A DNA stretch of 64,000 bases from NCBI GenBank assembly GCA_027257055.1, contig JAPVLO010000886.1, positions 124,001-188,000 on the forward strand. Reading direction: 5' to 3'. The translations under genes were made by a program, and so were the position numbers. Shown here piece by piece: positions 22,620-34,403 of this stretch. The DNA comes from Cephalopachus bancanus (taxonomy: Eukaryota > Chordata > Mammalia > Primates > Tarsiidae). Below the pieces are notes generated by a model that searched no databases, was not told where the DNA came from, and worked only from the letters and a program-made list of their open reading frames with translations. Within the stretch, counting starts at the first letter, position 1. Each line of letters opens with the position of its first letter.

Positions 22620-24630
22620 ATATGGTAATAAAGTAACAATAATCTACCAGTTAAACTTACTTGTAGCCTTTGGTAGTTAAAATATATTGATGACTGTGAC
22701 AGTTTAGAATGTCACATCTTTTTAAGACCTGAGATTCCTGGAGTGGGTATGATTACCCAGAAAATGATAGCACACATATTTCTCATGAAAACTTGCTTCA
22801 TCTGAAAAATAATGTAATTGCTGAATGCACTGATACCTCTCTGGATTATCTTTTTGTCAGACATTGAAATAGTAAAGGAATTTTTGAAACTGTAATAAGA
22901 AATGGCATGATCTTATTCTAAGAATGATTTTCTTATCATTCGGTTTATATTGTAATAAAATTTCTAATTGAAAGAAGAAAGGAAGCATTCTACATTTCTC
23001 CTTAAAACAACTACGGAATCAGTCTGAGTTTACCTCATTCTGTAGCTTTGGGATTAGTCAGGTTAAGGAATGCAGTTAATGCATCAAGTCACTAAGGCGC
23101 TAATTCTGTGAGACACTTTCAGGAAAACATTTGAGAAAATCAGCAAGAAGGACCTGCCAGATTTGAAAGTTCTATAAAAGTATCTTGTGTCAAAAGCCTT
23201 TCTTTTGCACGACAGTTATATTTGAGAAGTACATTTTACTATTTTAGATGACCTGTAACAATTTTTTATTTCCATGAAAGACTAAATTCTTTGGAAATGG
23301 AAAGTATTTTTCTCATTCTTCACGAAAGCTAAATCATTGGATATATTTTAAGTTATAATTCTCATTTCTGTGAAAAGAAATTTTGTTTAAAATTCTCTTA
23401 CTTCTGGCTTCAGACAAAAAATGGGGTAGATTTAATAAAATTTGGGACATTTACTCTGAATTAATGCACCGTGTTGGTTCAGAGTAAATGCATCTTCCCA
23501 CCTCCTCCATAAATTAACTCGTTCAAGAAAATTATAGACTATTTTAAAATCATAACACTACTGGATTCTAAAAGGTGGGAAATAATATAAATGAACACCT
23601 TTCTTTCACGTATGCTTATTTATTTAGGCTAACAGGGCACAACTGGTGAAGCAATTTATTTGTACTTGAAGGGTTTCATGGAATTTTAAACAATGTTTAA
23701 TTATCTTCCAGTGTCTAAACTATGAATTAGTAATCTCTAACTCAGGAATAATAATAAGATCTAATATCTGGTCGTCCTACTCTTGGAAGTTTTTTTTTTT
23801 ATTAGCAATAATGACAGTGACACTTTTCAAAATTCTTTAAGATCATTGGTAGGACACAGTTCTCACTTTTTGGCACTGAGCACTGTCTTAATATAAACTG
23901 GATTAAAATGAGGATTATATCTACAAAGACTGTAATTATTATAAAGAATTTTGCTCTTTTCTTGACAGCTTGACATCTACTTCCATAAAAGGGAAGATAA
24001 GTTTGGTTCATTATGTGATATATGTAAGAAAACGGAAATGCAGATCTGCATTTCATTTCTCAGGTGTCACTGATTAACCATATTTCATTTTCTTAAAACA
24101 ATCAGATATATATGTATTTGAGCACTAAGATTTCCTGTAATTGCCATTTCCTCATTCGCATTATAGTTAATTCTCTGCAGTTCTGTATATTGGAGCTATT
24201 CTACTAGATAATTTTCCAGTTCATAGTCTTATAAGTGTGGAATTTTGTGGGAGGAAAAAAAGTGATGGGGAGAACATTGGAGGGAGGATTATTTTGCCTT
24301 TAAGTTTTTATTTTTGTTAAAAAACAAATTTCAATAAAATTTTCTAATGTTTGATTATTGAAACATGTTATACAGTAGAAATTTTTAGTTACCACATTTA
24401 AATGGACAAGATACATTCACATAACTTTAAACTTGTATTCACCTAAAATACCATCCCTACTTAATTCAACGGGCATTTGAATACAGTATTATGTATTTGA
24501 CAGAGGACAGCACAGAAAATGTCAAACTGCTCACAGCTGATAGAATATGTTCCAAATTAGATGCTTAAAATGTACATGTGAAAGGCAACTTGAATAGATT
24601 TGTATTTTTCAAGAGTTAAATGCACCTCTT
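22620..24630. other. Unique AT-rich intron, nothing recognised
   Basis: About 2 kb. An 84-codon minus frame at 23802-24056 has no recognisable family or support. Confidence 0.5.
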
Positions 24631-24770
24631 GGTCATTTGTATGTCTTTTTTTTTTTGATAAATATCTACTCACATTATTTACCCATTTTTAAATCAAAAT
24701 TTTCTGTATTTTGCTATTGAGTTATTTGAGTTCCTTATATATTCTGGTTATTAATCCTCAAAGTGCTGAA
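24631..24770 (-). mobile_element. L1 inverted 5' segment
   Basis: Reverse complement carries the L1 ORF2 phrase ending in the fragment TTAATAACCAGAATATATAA. It meets plus-strand L1 at about 24771. Confidence 0.8.
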
Positions 24771-25668
24771 CACCAGTATTCACAGGGAAATGCAAAATAA
24801 AATCACGGTGAGATACCATCTCATCCCAGTTAAAATGCAATTACAAAAAGAGAGAAAATAACAAATACTGGAGAGGATGTGGAGAAAAGAGAATGTTAGT
24901 ACATTCTTGGTGGAAATGTAAATTAATACAGCCACTATGAAGAATAGTATGGAGGTTCTGCAAAAATCTAAAAATATTTCTACCATTGGATACTGTAATT
25001 TCACTGCTGGGCATATATTCAAAAAAAGGATATCAGTATATCAAGGAGATATCTGCACTTCCATGTTTTTTGAGGCAGTAGTCACAGTGCCCAAGATATG
25101 GAATGAAACTAAGTGTCCATTCGTGGATGAATGGACAAAGAAGATGTGGTATATATAAATGATGAGATATTATTCATCATAAAAATACGAAATCGTGTCA
25201 TTTGCAGCAATGTGAATGGAACTGGAGGGCATTACGTTGAGTAAGATTAACCCGGCCCAGACATATAAAATATCCCACATTGTTACTCATACATGTGAGC
25301 TAAAAAAAGTAGATCTTATGAAGGTAAAGAGTAGAATGATGGTTACCAGAGTCTGGGAAGAGTAGTCAAGAGGGAGAAAAAGATGTTGGTTAAAAATGGG
25401 TACAAAAATACAGTTCGAACAAAGGAATAAGTTTGAGTGTTTGATAGCACAATAGGGCAACTACCATTAAAAATAATTTACTGGATACTTTATAATAGCT
25501 AGAAAAGATTTGGAATGATCCCAAGACAAAGAATTGAAAAGTGTTTGAGGTAATGGATATCCCAAATACCCTGATTTGATCATTACATAGTGTATGCATA
25601 TATTGAAATATTTCATGCTCCCCATAAGTATACATAATTATTATGCATCAATTTTTAAAAAGACCAAG
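24771..25668 (+). mobile_element. L1 3' end (older type) joined to an inverted 5' segment
   Basis: Starts near the L1 phrase CAGGGAAATGCAAA, runs through the Cys-rich region (diverged) and the GCAACTGGAGG-type end of ORF2 to a 3' UTR with TATGCATCAATTTTTAAA. Together with 24631-24770 it forms a twin-primed insertion in plus orientation. Confidence 0.85.
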
Positions 25669-26029
25669 TGGAAAACAAAAAATTAAATGTGAGACTTGAG
25701 CATAGGTCTGTTGAGAAACTCTTGTAACACATTGCTCACATTGAGTGTTCCTACTCTACTTCCTGTATAAGTATAAACTCACCAACTAATTTTGTAAGTC
25801 CATCTAAAGTAAGAACTTCATTTATTTCTGCATATATTTATTCTGCAATTCTGCTATGTCTCTTTAGCTCTTTAGTCATACTGACCACTTCCTGGATCTC
25901 CTGGCTTTGGACCACGTTGCTGTCTCTTCCAAAAAACTCCTCTCCATCTTCTATATTTAAAGTCTGTCAGACTTACTTATTTCAAAGAATTATAAATCTG
26001 TCCTTCTGTCTTTCTTTTCCCTCTAGATT

Positions 26030-28310
26030 AAGGGTCCACATATTTTACCTTAAAGGGCCAGAAGTAAGTATTTAAATAACAAAAGAGAAAATGAGTTACC
26101 ACAAAATTTTTATTGGTGACATTCAAATAATAGTAATAATAGAGTACTAGTTTTATGCAGTACAGGTCTACTAATGGAGGTGAATAAATTTGTATATCTT
26201 GTCTCTGGAAATGTCTTTTCACAAAGATATGTATGGCTAAACTTTGATATCAATCCATGTGTATATGATTTTAGTAGAGCATATCTCTTGAAAGGCATTT
26301 AAAGAATTATATTAGATTATTTTCTTAATTTTGCCACTTAGAATAATATTACATTGAAGATTAATCATTTTCAAATGAATGTTAGGTAAATCTCATCAAG
26401 TGCATATTTGTCACAACAAATTGCAAATTTAAATAGAGATGAATTTTTGTTTCTTGTTTTAACTTTCAAAGTGCTGGAATATATAAAGCAACTTGACATT
26501 ACTTATGATTCAAACAACTTTAGTTGTCAAAATTACTTTACTGAAGTCTAAGATTCACATATAAGCACTGTTTTGCCTTGTAATTATAGGTTGGTTTGTT
26601 AAGAGACATTATCAAGTCTGCAACAGAAAATAATTTCCAAAGTGATTCATGTTAGATAATAGTGATTGAAGGTATTTATTTTCACTCAGTAAAATTGCAA
26701 TCTTGGATTCAGTTCAAAATACCTCCATAAAACTTTGCCACTTCTGAAACCCCCAACTGCTTATTTAAGCTTATTTAATAGGGCAAGTCCTGATTTTCAG
26801 CTTGCTTTTTGACAAAAGTTCACAGAATGGCAATGATGCAGTTCACAATGGTGAATGAAGTTCACTATTGACCCTAGTGATTCAATAACATGATATTTCA
26901 AATATTTTTTCACAAAGTAACTGTTGATGTGCACTACAATCAATAGCCATAGGCTTTAAACATCTTCACTTTCACGTGCTTTGTTTTGTTCTACTAAACT
27001 ACTTTCTTCCCCACACAGTTTTCCCACCGTCAGCAATAACACTTCTTAGCAGATACCACTGGGGTTTTTTGTTTGTTTGTTTGTTTGTTTGTTTGTTTGA
27101 GTTGGAGTCTCACTCTGTCGCCCAGACTGGAGTGCAGTGGCCGCTCCCGGACACCGCAGCCTCGACCTGCTGGGCTCCGGCGATCCTTCCGCCTCAGCCT
27201 TCCGAGTAGCCGGAATTACAAGCATGCGCTACCACGCCCGGCTGATTTATTTATTTATTTATTGTAGAGATGAGGTCTCGCCAAGTTGCCCAGGCGCGTC
27301 TCGAACCCGCGGGCTCAGGCAATCCACTCACCTCAGCCTCCCAAATGCACGGGATTACAGGCTGAGCCACCAAGCCCGGCCCACCACTGGGGTTTTACTG
27401 AATTATTTTTTTTTCTCAACTTCTTTGAAAATATTTTTGCCTGCTCTTTTTCAAACAGACTATTCATAAAGACTAATTATTGATTACTTCAAACTTTTCA
27501 TTGCTTTCTTACATAAATCACAACTGAATATTGTTGGTAACATCTGTTAACTCATGAAAAGTCAAAGAAAGCAACTAAAAAATATTTGTCCTTTTGTTTT
27601 TTAAATTCATTATTGATGTTGCTTCCAAAGTCCTCAACTTTTGAGTGTCTATACTTGCCAAAAGGCTAATATTCTTAAGTTTATTTTTTCTGGACACATT
27701 TCTTTAGCAGTTGTAAACAAATAGGATTTAACTAACTCATCATCAGTAAGTGTTTCTTTGGCTGGCTAACAAATGAGACTTTCAGAAACTTTGGTCACTG
27801 CTTTCTTTTAATTTTTGTTTTGAAATTTTGTTGTGATGAGATACTGCTCCATTTTAATTTTCTAGTACTTCTGAATTGCTTTTCTGTGAGTTGAAATATT
27901 GTGAGGAGGGCTTAATCTCATAATGTCACTGTGTATTGTGATATTTTTGTCACAGCTATGGTGTCATTGCATAATAAATATAGTTGGACATTTAATTTGA
28001 TAACAAAACAATTGTTGCTCAATTGTCTTTAAGGTAGTATGCTCCAATGTGATTTTCTCTTCTTTTCCTGTTTTGTCATAACGGGTATGCACTGGTAATA
28101 AAAATAAATAAATGAAATAAACTGTCATGGTAAAGCAACATATGTGACACTTGAAACACTATCAAGTAATAACCAAATCACTGCAATTTGTAGTTCATCA
28201 ACAGCAGTGAAAAATCATGAGTGTGTGACATAAGATTTCTGCCACAACTACTCAACTCTGCTGTTATTGCATGGAAGTGTCTGATAGTCACTGAGTTGAA
28301 TTTTCTCAGT
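26030..28310 (-). pseudogene. hAT-Charlie DNA transposon relic with decayed transposase
   Basis: Terminal-type phrases survive at both sides: ACCTTAAAGGGCCAGAAGTA near 26050 and CCACAACTACTCAACTCTGC near 28243. The minus-strand translation between them has hAT-Charlie transposase blocks: K-A-V-T-K-V-S-E-S-L-I with L-V-K and E-M-C-P-E-K at about 27690-27800, and H-E-L-T-D-V-T-N-N-I-Q-L then E-S-N-E-K-F-E-V at about 27490-27560, which match the positions in the family of A-T-K-A-S..C-P-E-K and of the D-E-S-T-D-V first catalytic region (here H-E-L-T-D-V). Many stops and frameshifts. A young Alu interrupts it at 27069-27382. Subfamily not assigned and ends approximate. Confidence 0.68.
27069..27382 (-). 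mobile_element. Alu, young window-specific subfamily, (GTTT)n tail
   Basis: Perfect target duplication ACCACTGGGGTTTT (27055-27068 and 27383-27396). Tail is (GTTT)n/(AAAC)n; middle A-rich linker expanded to (ATTT)n near 27245-27262. Confidence 0.97.
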
Positions 28311-29012
28311 ATCTTTGAAAAATCTTTCCCTTTCATATATCAAATGATAACTTTTTATCAAATCCTTTATCCCATATGCTATAAACTCATATACAGGAAA
28401 ACGTATATTGTATACATTCAGTATTTTGAAAACAGACAACATAATACTCTTGAGTCCTGAGGTAAATTAAATGGATATAGCCATTATCTTTTCAAGACTT
28501 TGATAATTGTTCTGGATTGGTAGGTTAGTATCTACGTATTGGTTCATAAATTCCTTGGCATTTACCACATCTATTAAGTATCACTGTATGACAGATAGCA
28601 AATTTGTGCTGCAGTGACAAATACAAGATAGATTTTAATTTGAGATAGCAGTGCATTCACAAATATAGCCCTTGAAGCCATTGAGCGGTAAAATCATTGA
28701 ACTGAAAGTCCCTCCAGCTTAAGTTTCAGCCTTTTAAATATTTTAAATTGCTCTCCATAATTCCACTCATATGTTTAATGGAACACTTAAATGTAGCACT
28801 GGAATGTAAAATCCATGGAAGAGTAGAATTCTTTCTTTTCTCTCTCTCTCTCTTTTTTCCCCCTCTCTTTTTTATTTCTAGTACCTAAGCTGTGCCTGGC
28901 ACATTGTAAACCCTTGGTTACCATTTATTAAATAAATAAATGATGATATTTCGAAAGAGGCAGTATTAGCTACTTGTAGGCAATATTTGTGTGAAATGTA
29001 CTGTGTTTTATT
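28311..29012. other. Intron just upstream of the exon
   Basis: A short (TC)n tract at 28841-28856 and a MIR-end-like phrase (CTGTGCCTGGCACATTGTAA, about 28890-28909) are the only recognisable elements. No other splice-bounded frame seen. Confidence 0.5.
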
Positions 29013-29058
29013 CCTTTTAACGAACAACATAAAAAATACTTTTTCCTCTCTTCTAAAG
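29013..29058 (+). promoter_or_regulatory. 3' splice site of the protocadherin exon
   Basis: Branch-point-like TTTTAAC at about 29017-29023, then an A-rich spacer, a pyrimidine tract (29039-29054) and AAAG at the exon edge. The tract is short and interrupted, so this looks like a moderate-strength acceptor, which suits an alternatively included exon. Confidence 0.7.
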
Positions 29059-29139
29059 CCAATGAAGGAGGTTGTACGATCTTGCACCCCCATGAAAGAG
29101 TCAACAACTGTGGAGGTCTGGATTCATCCCCAACCACAG
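29059..29139 (+). CDS. PCDH11X: Internal coding exon of a delta-1 protocadherin, probably PCDH11X (27 codons, phase 0-0)
   Basis: Seen: a pyrimidine-rich tract (TTTTTCCTCTCTTCTAAAG) ends in AG at 29057-29058, and a donor CAG|GTATGA begins at 29140. The 81 bases between are open in one frame and start P-M-K-E-V-V-R-S-C-T-P-M-K-E-S and end V-E-V-W-I-H-P-Q-P-Q. A branch-point-like TTTTAAC lies about 40 bases upstream. Known: from memory, the cytoplasmic tail of human PCDH11X/Y contains a near-identical peptide, with M and I where this copy has two V residues, between the CM2-side region and a segment beginning R-K-S-E-G-K. PCDH11X is a single-pass neuronal cadherin-superfamily adhesion protein, and this exon lies in its intracellular tail. 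Inference: because both phases are 0, skipping the exon keeps the frame, which fits tail isoforms that lack this peptide. The flanking exons are not in the window, as expected for very large introns. A paralogue (PCDH9, PCDH7) is a less likely alternative. Confidence 0.82.
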
Positions 29140-29145
29140 GTATGA
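29137..29145 (+). promoter_or_regulatory. 5' splice site CAG|GTATGA
   Basis: Matches the U1 consensus at CAG|GTA and the following G position is displaced (GTATGA rather than GTAAGT), so a medium-strength donor. It closes the 27-codon open frame exactly on a codon boundary. Confidence 0.75.
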
Positions 29146-31190
29146 GAGAAAAATTTTTGCTTTTTCTTTCCACTTCCTTAAAGTGACTTTTATGAATGTA
29201 TAGGACACATTCCTAAATAATTTTTGCAATGTGCGTTCCCTGATATTTCTTCAGGTGATTTTGTGCTGGACTCTAGTGCTGAAAATATGATAGCAAATAT
29301 GTATTTATTTCTAGTGTGGCTTGGTAATAACAGTGGAGTTAATTTTTGGGATAAATTGTAAGCATTTCTCTAAAAGCATCTTCTAAATGATTGTTTATTC
29401 CACTGATGTTTAAGTCTAATTTGGGATCATTAACAAAAAATAAGAATTGCTGTTTAATAATATGACTTTAATTTAAGGTTTAACAAATATACCACAATTT
29501 GTTCTTTATGTTAATTAAGGAAATATAGTGAAATGTCGCTAAAACAAATTAGTTCAGGGGGAAACCTGTAAAAATTTGTTTCACAAGATCAATTTATAAG
29601 GTTTATTTTTAAAGGAGCCACTTTTACTTATTTTAGTCAGGTCAGCTTAAAATGTGACAAAAAATTCATTTAAATTTGTTTTCTTAGTGTAGGCTATAAG
29701 GGAACTTTTAAAATATGAAATGAGGAGGCCAATGGTTAAACATTTATGTGTTATTTGGTATTCTATGGCTGATTAATTTACTGTTGTCAACAAGGTAAAG
29801 GTTCTTAATCTGACCCTATTGGGTGCCAAATTAATAACTCTAAATTGCCTTCTACCTAGTTATTTTCAAATGTCTTTCATTTGTTAAAAGAGAAACAAAT
29901 TCAGAAAATGTAGATACATAGTACAGAATTACTTTATTAAACAATCTTAATGAACTGGAAGGAGGATCATGTTTGTTCATTGTTTATTATTTCATGTGTG
30001 ATTCTGAAATTCATAAAAGCTTTATGTTCTACGATAATAACTTCTACAATATAACACAGTTTATTTATGTATTTCAGGAAGAGTTACAGAATTAATGTAT
30101 TGCCCTGTGGGATAAAATGATTAATTTTATAAATGTAAATCACAAACCAGTATCTGTACAAATTGTCACAAGTTTCAAATTACTCAAGTATGAATTAATT
30201 AAATTTTGCCAAATTTCAGACTCTGACTTTCAAGTGATTTCCCTCTGTTTCAATAGCAGGAAAATTGATGAGTATGTAGAACACAAGGCAAACATAACAT
30301 AATATAATAACCCCAATCTACATCTGTATTCAAGAGACATCTCAGAATTTTACTATCAGTTTATTAATGTTGATTAAGAATTTATTGCAGTCTTGAAAAA
30401 TTTTGAAGAAATGTACACAATTTTAAAGTATGTACCTTAAGATTCAAAATTTTGATCTACCAGTATGACATGAGATATAACTTGGATAAATGGTTAAAAG
30501 TCAGATGGAATTAGACGTTGTTGTGTAACACTTGGTCTCCATGAATAAGAAAATGCCCAATCAGTAATACTTTATTCAATCAAGTAGTTACTTTTGACTG
30601 TAGGCTATTAAATGAAGTACCATATAATTGACTTACCAATTATTTCTTACCAATTACTGATTTCTTACTAATTTCTTACCAATTACTGATTTTTTTCATT
30701 TTTTAGCAAAGTTAAAAACTTGTTAGAAGCACAATCATTTCCTGCATAGTGAGTACTTTGTTCTTAAGGCATAAAAAAAATCTGGCAGACTTGATTGTTC
30801 TTAATGCCTGAGGCTTCATTTGCAATTTAAGATCCATCATAGAATCATTGGTAACAATGTATATAGTATTACTACACACAGGCTACATACAGATAGGGAT
30901 TTTTCAACCTTGTTTTTGGTAAACATTGTCCATGACTCTGAAAGTTTAAATAAAATACTTTAAGAATAAGCTTTTAAGCTTTTTTATGAAATATCTTATC
31001 TTTAATAACATATCCATTACTCATTTGGAGGATTTAAAAAGCAACTTTATGAAAATAAAAACTACTGAAACTGATAGTCTAAAGATTAAACAATTTTTTG
31101 TTTCTTTATTGAAAGCTTTAAATACTTTGATAATACCTTGTTCAACCATTCAAATGTCAATTAATTCAAATTTTAATGCAGATAGACTTT
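29146..31190. other. Intron just downstream of the exon, repeat-poor
   Basis: About 2 kb with no recognised transposon. A partial tandem of TTTCTTACCAATTACTGA (two copies at about 30641-30688) is the only repeat seen. Conserved splicing-control sequence could lie here but cannot be judged from one sequence. Confidence 0.5.
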
Positions 31191-31206
31191 GAGGATTTAT
31201 TTTTTA

Positions 31207-31904
31207 TTTTTTTAAACATATTTTTTATTTTAAAATTGTGGGGTACAGTTAAGGGTTAGTATACAAATATGCATCATTCAAGCACCTTTGTTGATAAGGG
31301 GTGTCTCCCCGTCCCCAGGCAGATATTGACTACCGTTAATCCCACCTCCCTTCCCCTCACTGCTCCCCCGTAGTTTCCTGCCACCGTCAATCCTTTTCTT
31401 ATAGTATTATGATAGATGTTCAAGGTCCACTATATGAGTGAGAACATGTGATACTCAGATCTTTGTTTCTGTGAGAGATCACTCAGTATTATAGACTCTA
31501 GTTCCATCTAGGTTGCTGCGAAATTCATGATTTTGTTTTTTTATGGCTGCGTAGTATTCCGTCATGTATCTGTACCACATTTTTTTAATCCAGTCCTCTT
31601 TTGATGGACAGCATGGTTGTTTCCAGGTTCTTGCTCTTGTGAACAATGTTGCAATAAACATATGTGTGCAGGTATCTTTTTTATAGAGTGATTTGAGTTC
31701 TTTAGGGTGTATTCCCAGTAGGGGGACTGCGGGGTCATATGAGAGGTCGATACTTAGAGCTTTTAGGAATTGCCACACAGCTTTCCGCAGATGTTGCACT
31801 AGTTTATACTCCCACCAACAGTGTAGCAGTGTTCTCTTTTCACCACATCCTCTCCAGCATCTGTTATTTTTTGAGTTATTGATAATGGCCATTCTGACTG
31901 GAGG
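31207..31904 (-). mobile_element. L1 3' end, 5'-truncated
   Basis: Minus-strand L1 from ORF2 Cys-rich region (H-C-W-W-E-Y near 31800) through the 3' UTR to a tail at the left. Flanked by GGATTTATTTTTT at the left and GGGTTTATTTTTT at the right; read on the L1 strand the site is TT/AAAA-like, as expected of L1 endonuclease. Confidence 0.93.
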
Positions 31905-33004
31905 GTTTATTTTTTTAAATAGGCAAGTGCTAAAATAGTGTCCCATAAAACAGAATGGTTCCTAGCTGTAAAAGACAACTCCTTAACTAATTAAAGTAAT
32001 GTATGAACCAGGAAATCTCAGGTCAACTTATTCTTTGGACAAAGAAAATCAAATGAGCGAGTCCATTTTTTTTTTTAAGAAACAGCATTTTTGTTAGAAA
32101 CTTAAGAAAATATTTAGATACACAGTTTGAATATATATCTTGAAGTTCTAAATTAGATTTTCAAAAGGTAACATGAGTTTTAGTCAACAGCAGAAGATAA
32201 ATCACCCAGAGCACCTTTTCAATGTGTAGGGGCAATGGAGTCATTAGCATTCACTGAAGAAAACATACTAGTATAAGTGCAGGACTCAGAGAAAATAGAC
32301 AATTACTTAAAAACATGGCTGTTGATCAGCTTTGCAAATGCTGTATGCATATGCCACTTAACATGGAGTTCTTTTTTTTTTTGTAATGTGGAATTTCACA
32401 ATGTCTTGATCGTTTCCCATTTCATCATAAATTCCCCCTCCACTTTCCCTGTCACTGATTCATAGCAATTGTAATACTCAATGAGTGAGCAAGTCTAAAA
32501 CTTAATAACATTCTATCAAAAACTTGAAACAAAATAAAACTGGTATATTTCTTGGGGTCTTTTCATGCTTTTCTATGAGTTTTAGTAACAATTGTCTTAC
32601 TTGTTAGAAAATTCTTCTACAAAGATAGCATCCTTATTATGAGTGTAGACAATAATCTTGGCTACCACTGTACTTCATTAAATATAGATATTTTGTAATC
32701 ACTTCTTATATTCATTGAGAAATAAGTAGCTCAGAACAGTAGTACTCAACAATTGCTGTACAAGTTAAGATGGTGGGGAATGGACCTATTACTTTACTTT
32801 AATATTCTAAATCTTAATGGCCAAAGTTAATGACTTATAAGTCTCCCACAAAGAACATCATGGACCTCTGGCACAGAAAGTACAAATAATAGTGCCAACA
32901 CTGTGAGGTGATACAAGAGAGATAAGGAAAGTAGAAAAAATCTATTAATTGAGAAAGATGATTGAAGTCAAATATAGCAATACAATTTATTTATGACTTA
33001 TTAA
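31905..33004. other. Unique intron, nothing recognised
   Basis: No repeat or exon support seen. Confidence 0.5.
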
Positions 33005-33135
33005 GTCTATTATTATTTTTTTCTTATCTTACAAATGAGGAAATTGGAGTACAGAAAGGTGCAAGTAAGTACTAAAGACAGGATGTAAGCTACCTTGTAC
33101 TGGCTCCAAACTCATTTCCGTTACCACTATATTAT
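33005..33135 (+). mobile_element. MIR fragment
   Basis: CTTACAAATGAGGAAATTGGAG and the GTAAGTACTAAAGACAGGATG segment in MIR order; diverged. Confidence 0.7.
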
Positions 33136-33229
33136 AAATTTTCACCAAGAATGAACAACAAGAATGAAAGGTGGTCCCTGAAGCAAGAAATATTTTCAAA
33201 GGAAGCGGTTTCTGGTGTTAAACCCATAT

Positions 33230-33600
33230 AACTTTCTTTTTGTTATTTCAATAGCTTTAAGGGGTACAAATAGTTTTTGATTACGTGTATGTATTGGATA
33301 CTGGTGAAGAAGTCTAGACTTTAAGTGTCCCCACCACTCCCACTTGTGCATATTGTATCCAATAGTGATTTTTTTATCCCATCCTCCTTACCCCCTCCCC
33401 CTTCTGAGTCTACAATACCCATTATGTCTTTCTACATGCCTTTGCAGATACTTAGCTTAGTTCCCACTTATGACAAGAACATGCGGTATTTGGTTTTCCA
33501 TTCCTGTGCTATTTCGTTTAAGATGATGGTCTCAAATTCCATCCAAGACAGCATGCTGCAAATGACATATTTTATTTTTCTTATCACTGTATAGTCCCAT

Positions 33601-33656
<56 letters not shown>

Positions 33657-33657
33657 C

Positions 33658-33689
<32 letters not shown>

Positions 33690-34060
33690 TATATATATAG
33701 TTCTTTGAAAAAACTCCATGCCGATTTCCACAGAGGATGTACTAATTTACGTTCCCATCAATAGTGTAAAAATGTGTTCCCTTTTCACTATATCCATGCC
33801 AGCATCCATTTTTTTTTAAATTTTTAAATAATGGCTATTCTGACTGTCTGTTGTAAGGCATTTTAAATTTGCATTTCCCTGATAATTAGTGATATTGAGC
33901 ATTTTTTCACATGTTTGTTGGCCACTTGTACATCACTGTTTGAAAGATGTATGTTCATGTAATTTGCCTACTTTTCAATGAGGCTATTTGCTGATTTGTT
34001 TGAGTTCTTTGAAGATTCTGGATATTATTCCTTTGTCAGATATATAATTTTCTGTTTAGC
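33230..34060 (-). mobile_element. Old L1 3' end split by a dinucleotide tract
   Basis: TTCAATAGCTTTAAGGGGTA at the 3' end, CCATTCCTGTGCTATTTCG in the 3' UTR/ORF2 end, then ORF2 continuing after the (GT)n/(TA)n block to the GATATTATTCCTTTGTCAGA region. Of the L1MA/L1PB general age class. Confidence 0.85.
33602..33700. repeat. (GT)n followed by (TA)n
   Basis: About 25 GT units (33602-33653), then TA repeats with one interruption to about 33700, arising from the GTGTATATATA phrase of the host L1. Confidence 0.95.
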
Positions 34061-34403
34061 TGTAAGAACACCTTAACATATTTGTATATAATTAAGTAGG
34101 TAACTTCTTTATGATGCTTTAATGAAAACAAAAGAACAGTAAGCCATGCGGTCCATAAAGAATATAAGGTGTTGAGATAATTTTTAAAATACAATTTTTA
34201 GAAATTCTAAATCTACCATGATAATTTTTTATGCAAATCTTTCTGCAGGACGAGAAAAGCTAATTAACAGTGATAGAATGTGAGAATTTCCACAGTTTTG
34301 AAAAACGACCTTCTAATCTTGGAATAGTGGCTAACAGTATCACTAATTCAGTATGTTAGCAGTAAATTCATTTGATGAAGAAATTATTACACTAATCACA
34401 CAT

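Larger units (their letters stand above)
1..29058 (+). other. PCDH11X: Intron upstream of the protocadherin exon (inferred)
   Basis: Inferred from the exon at 29059. No earlier coding exon was recognised between the left edge and the acceptor. The long extracellular-domain exon of PCDH11X would be conspicuous and is absent, so the intron extends beyond the window. The transposons listed separately all lie within it. Confidence 0.6.

Noticed and set aside
28878..29173. Two minus-strand frames (71 and 67 codons) over the exon
   Set aside because: They are antisense to the protocadherin exon, cross its splice sites and match no family I know.
31479..31946. 155-codon minus-strand frame
   Set aside because: L1 ORF2 C-terminal fragment in a truncated insertion.
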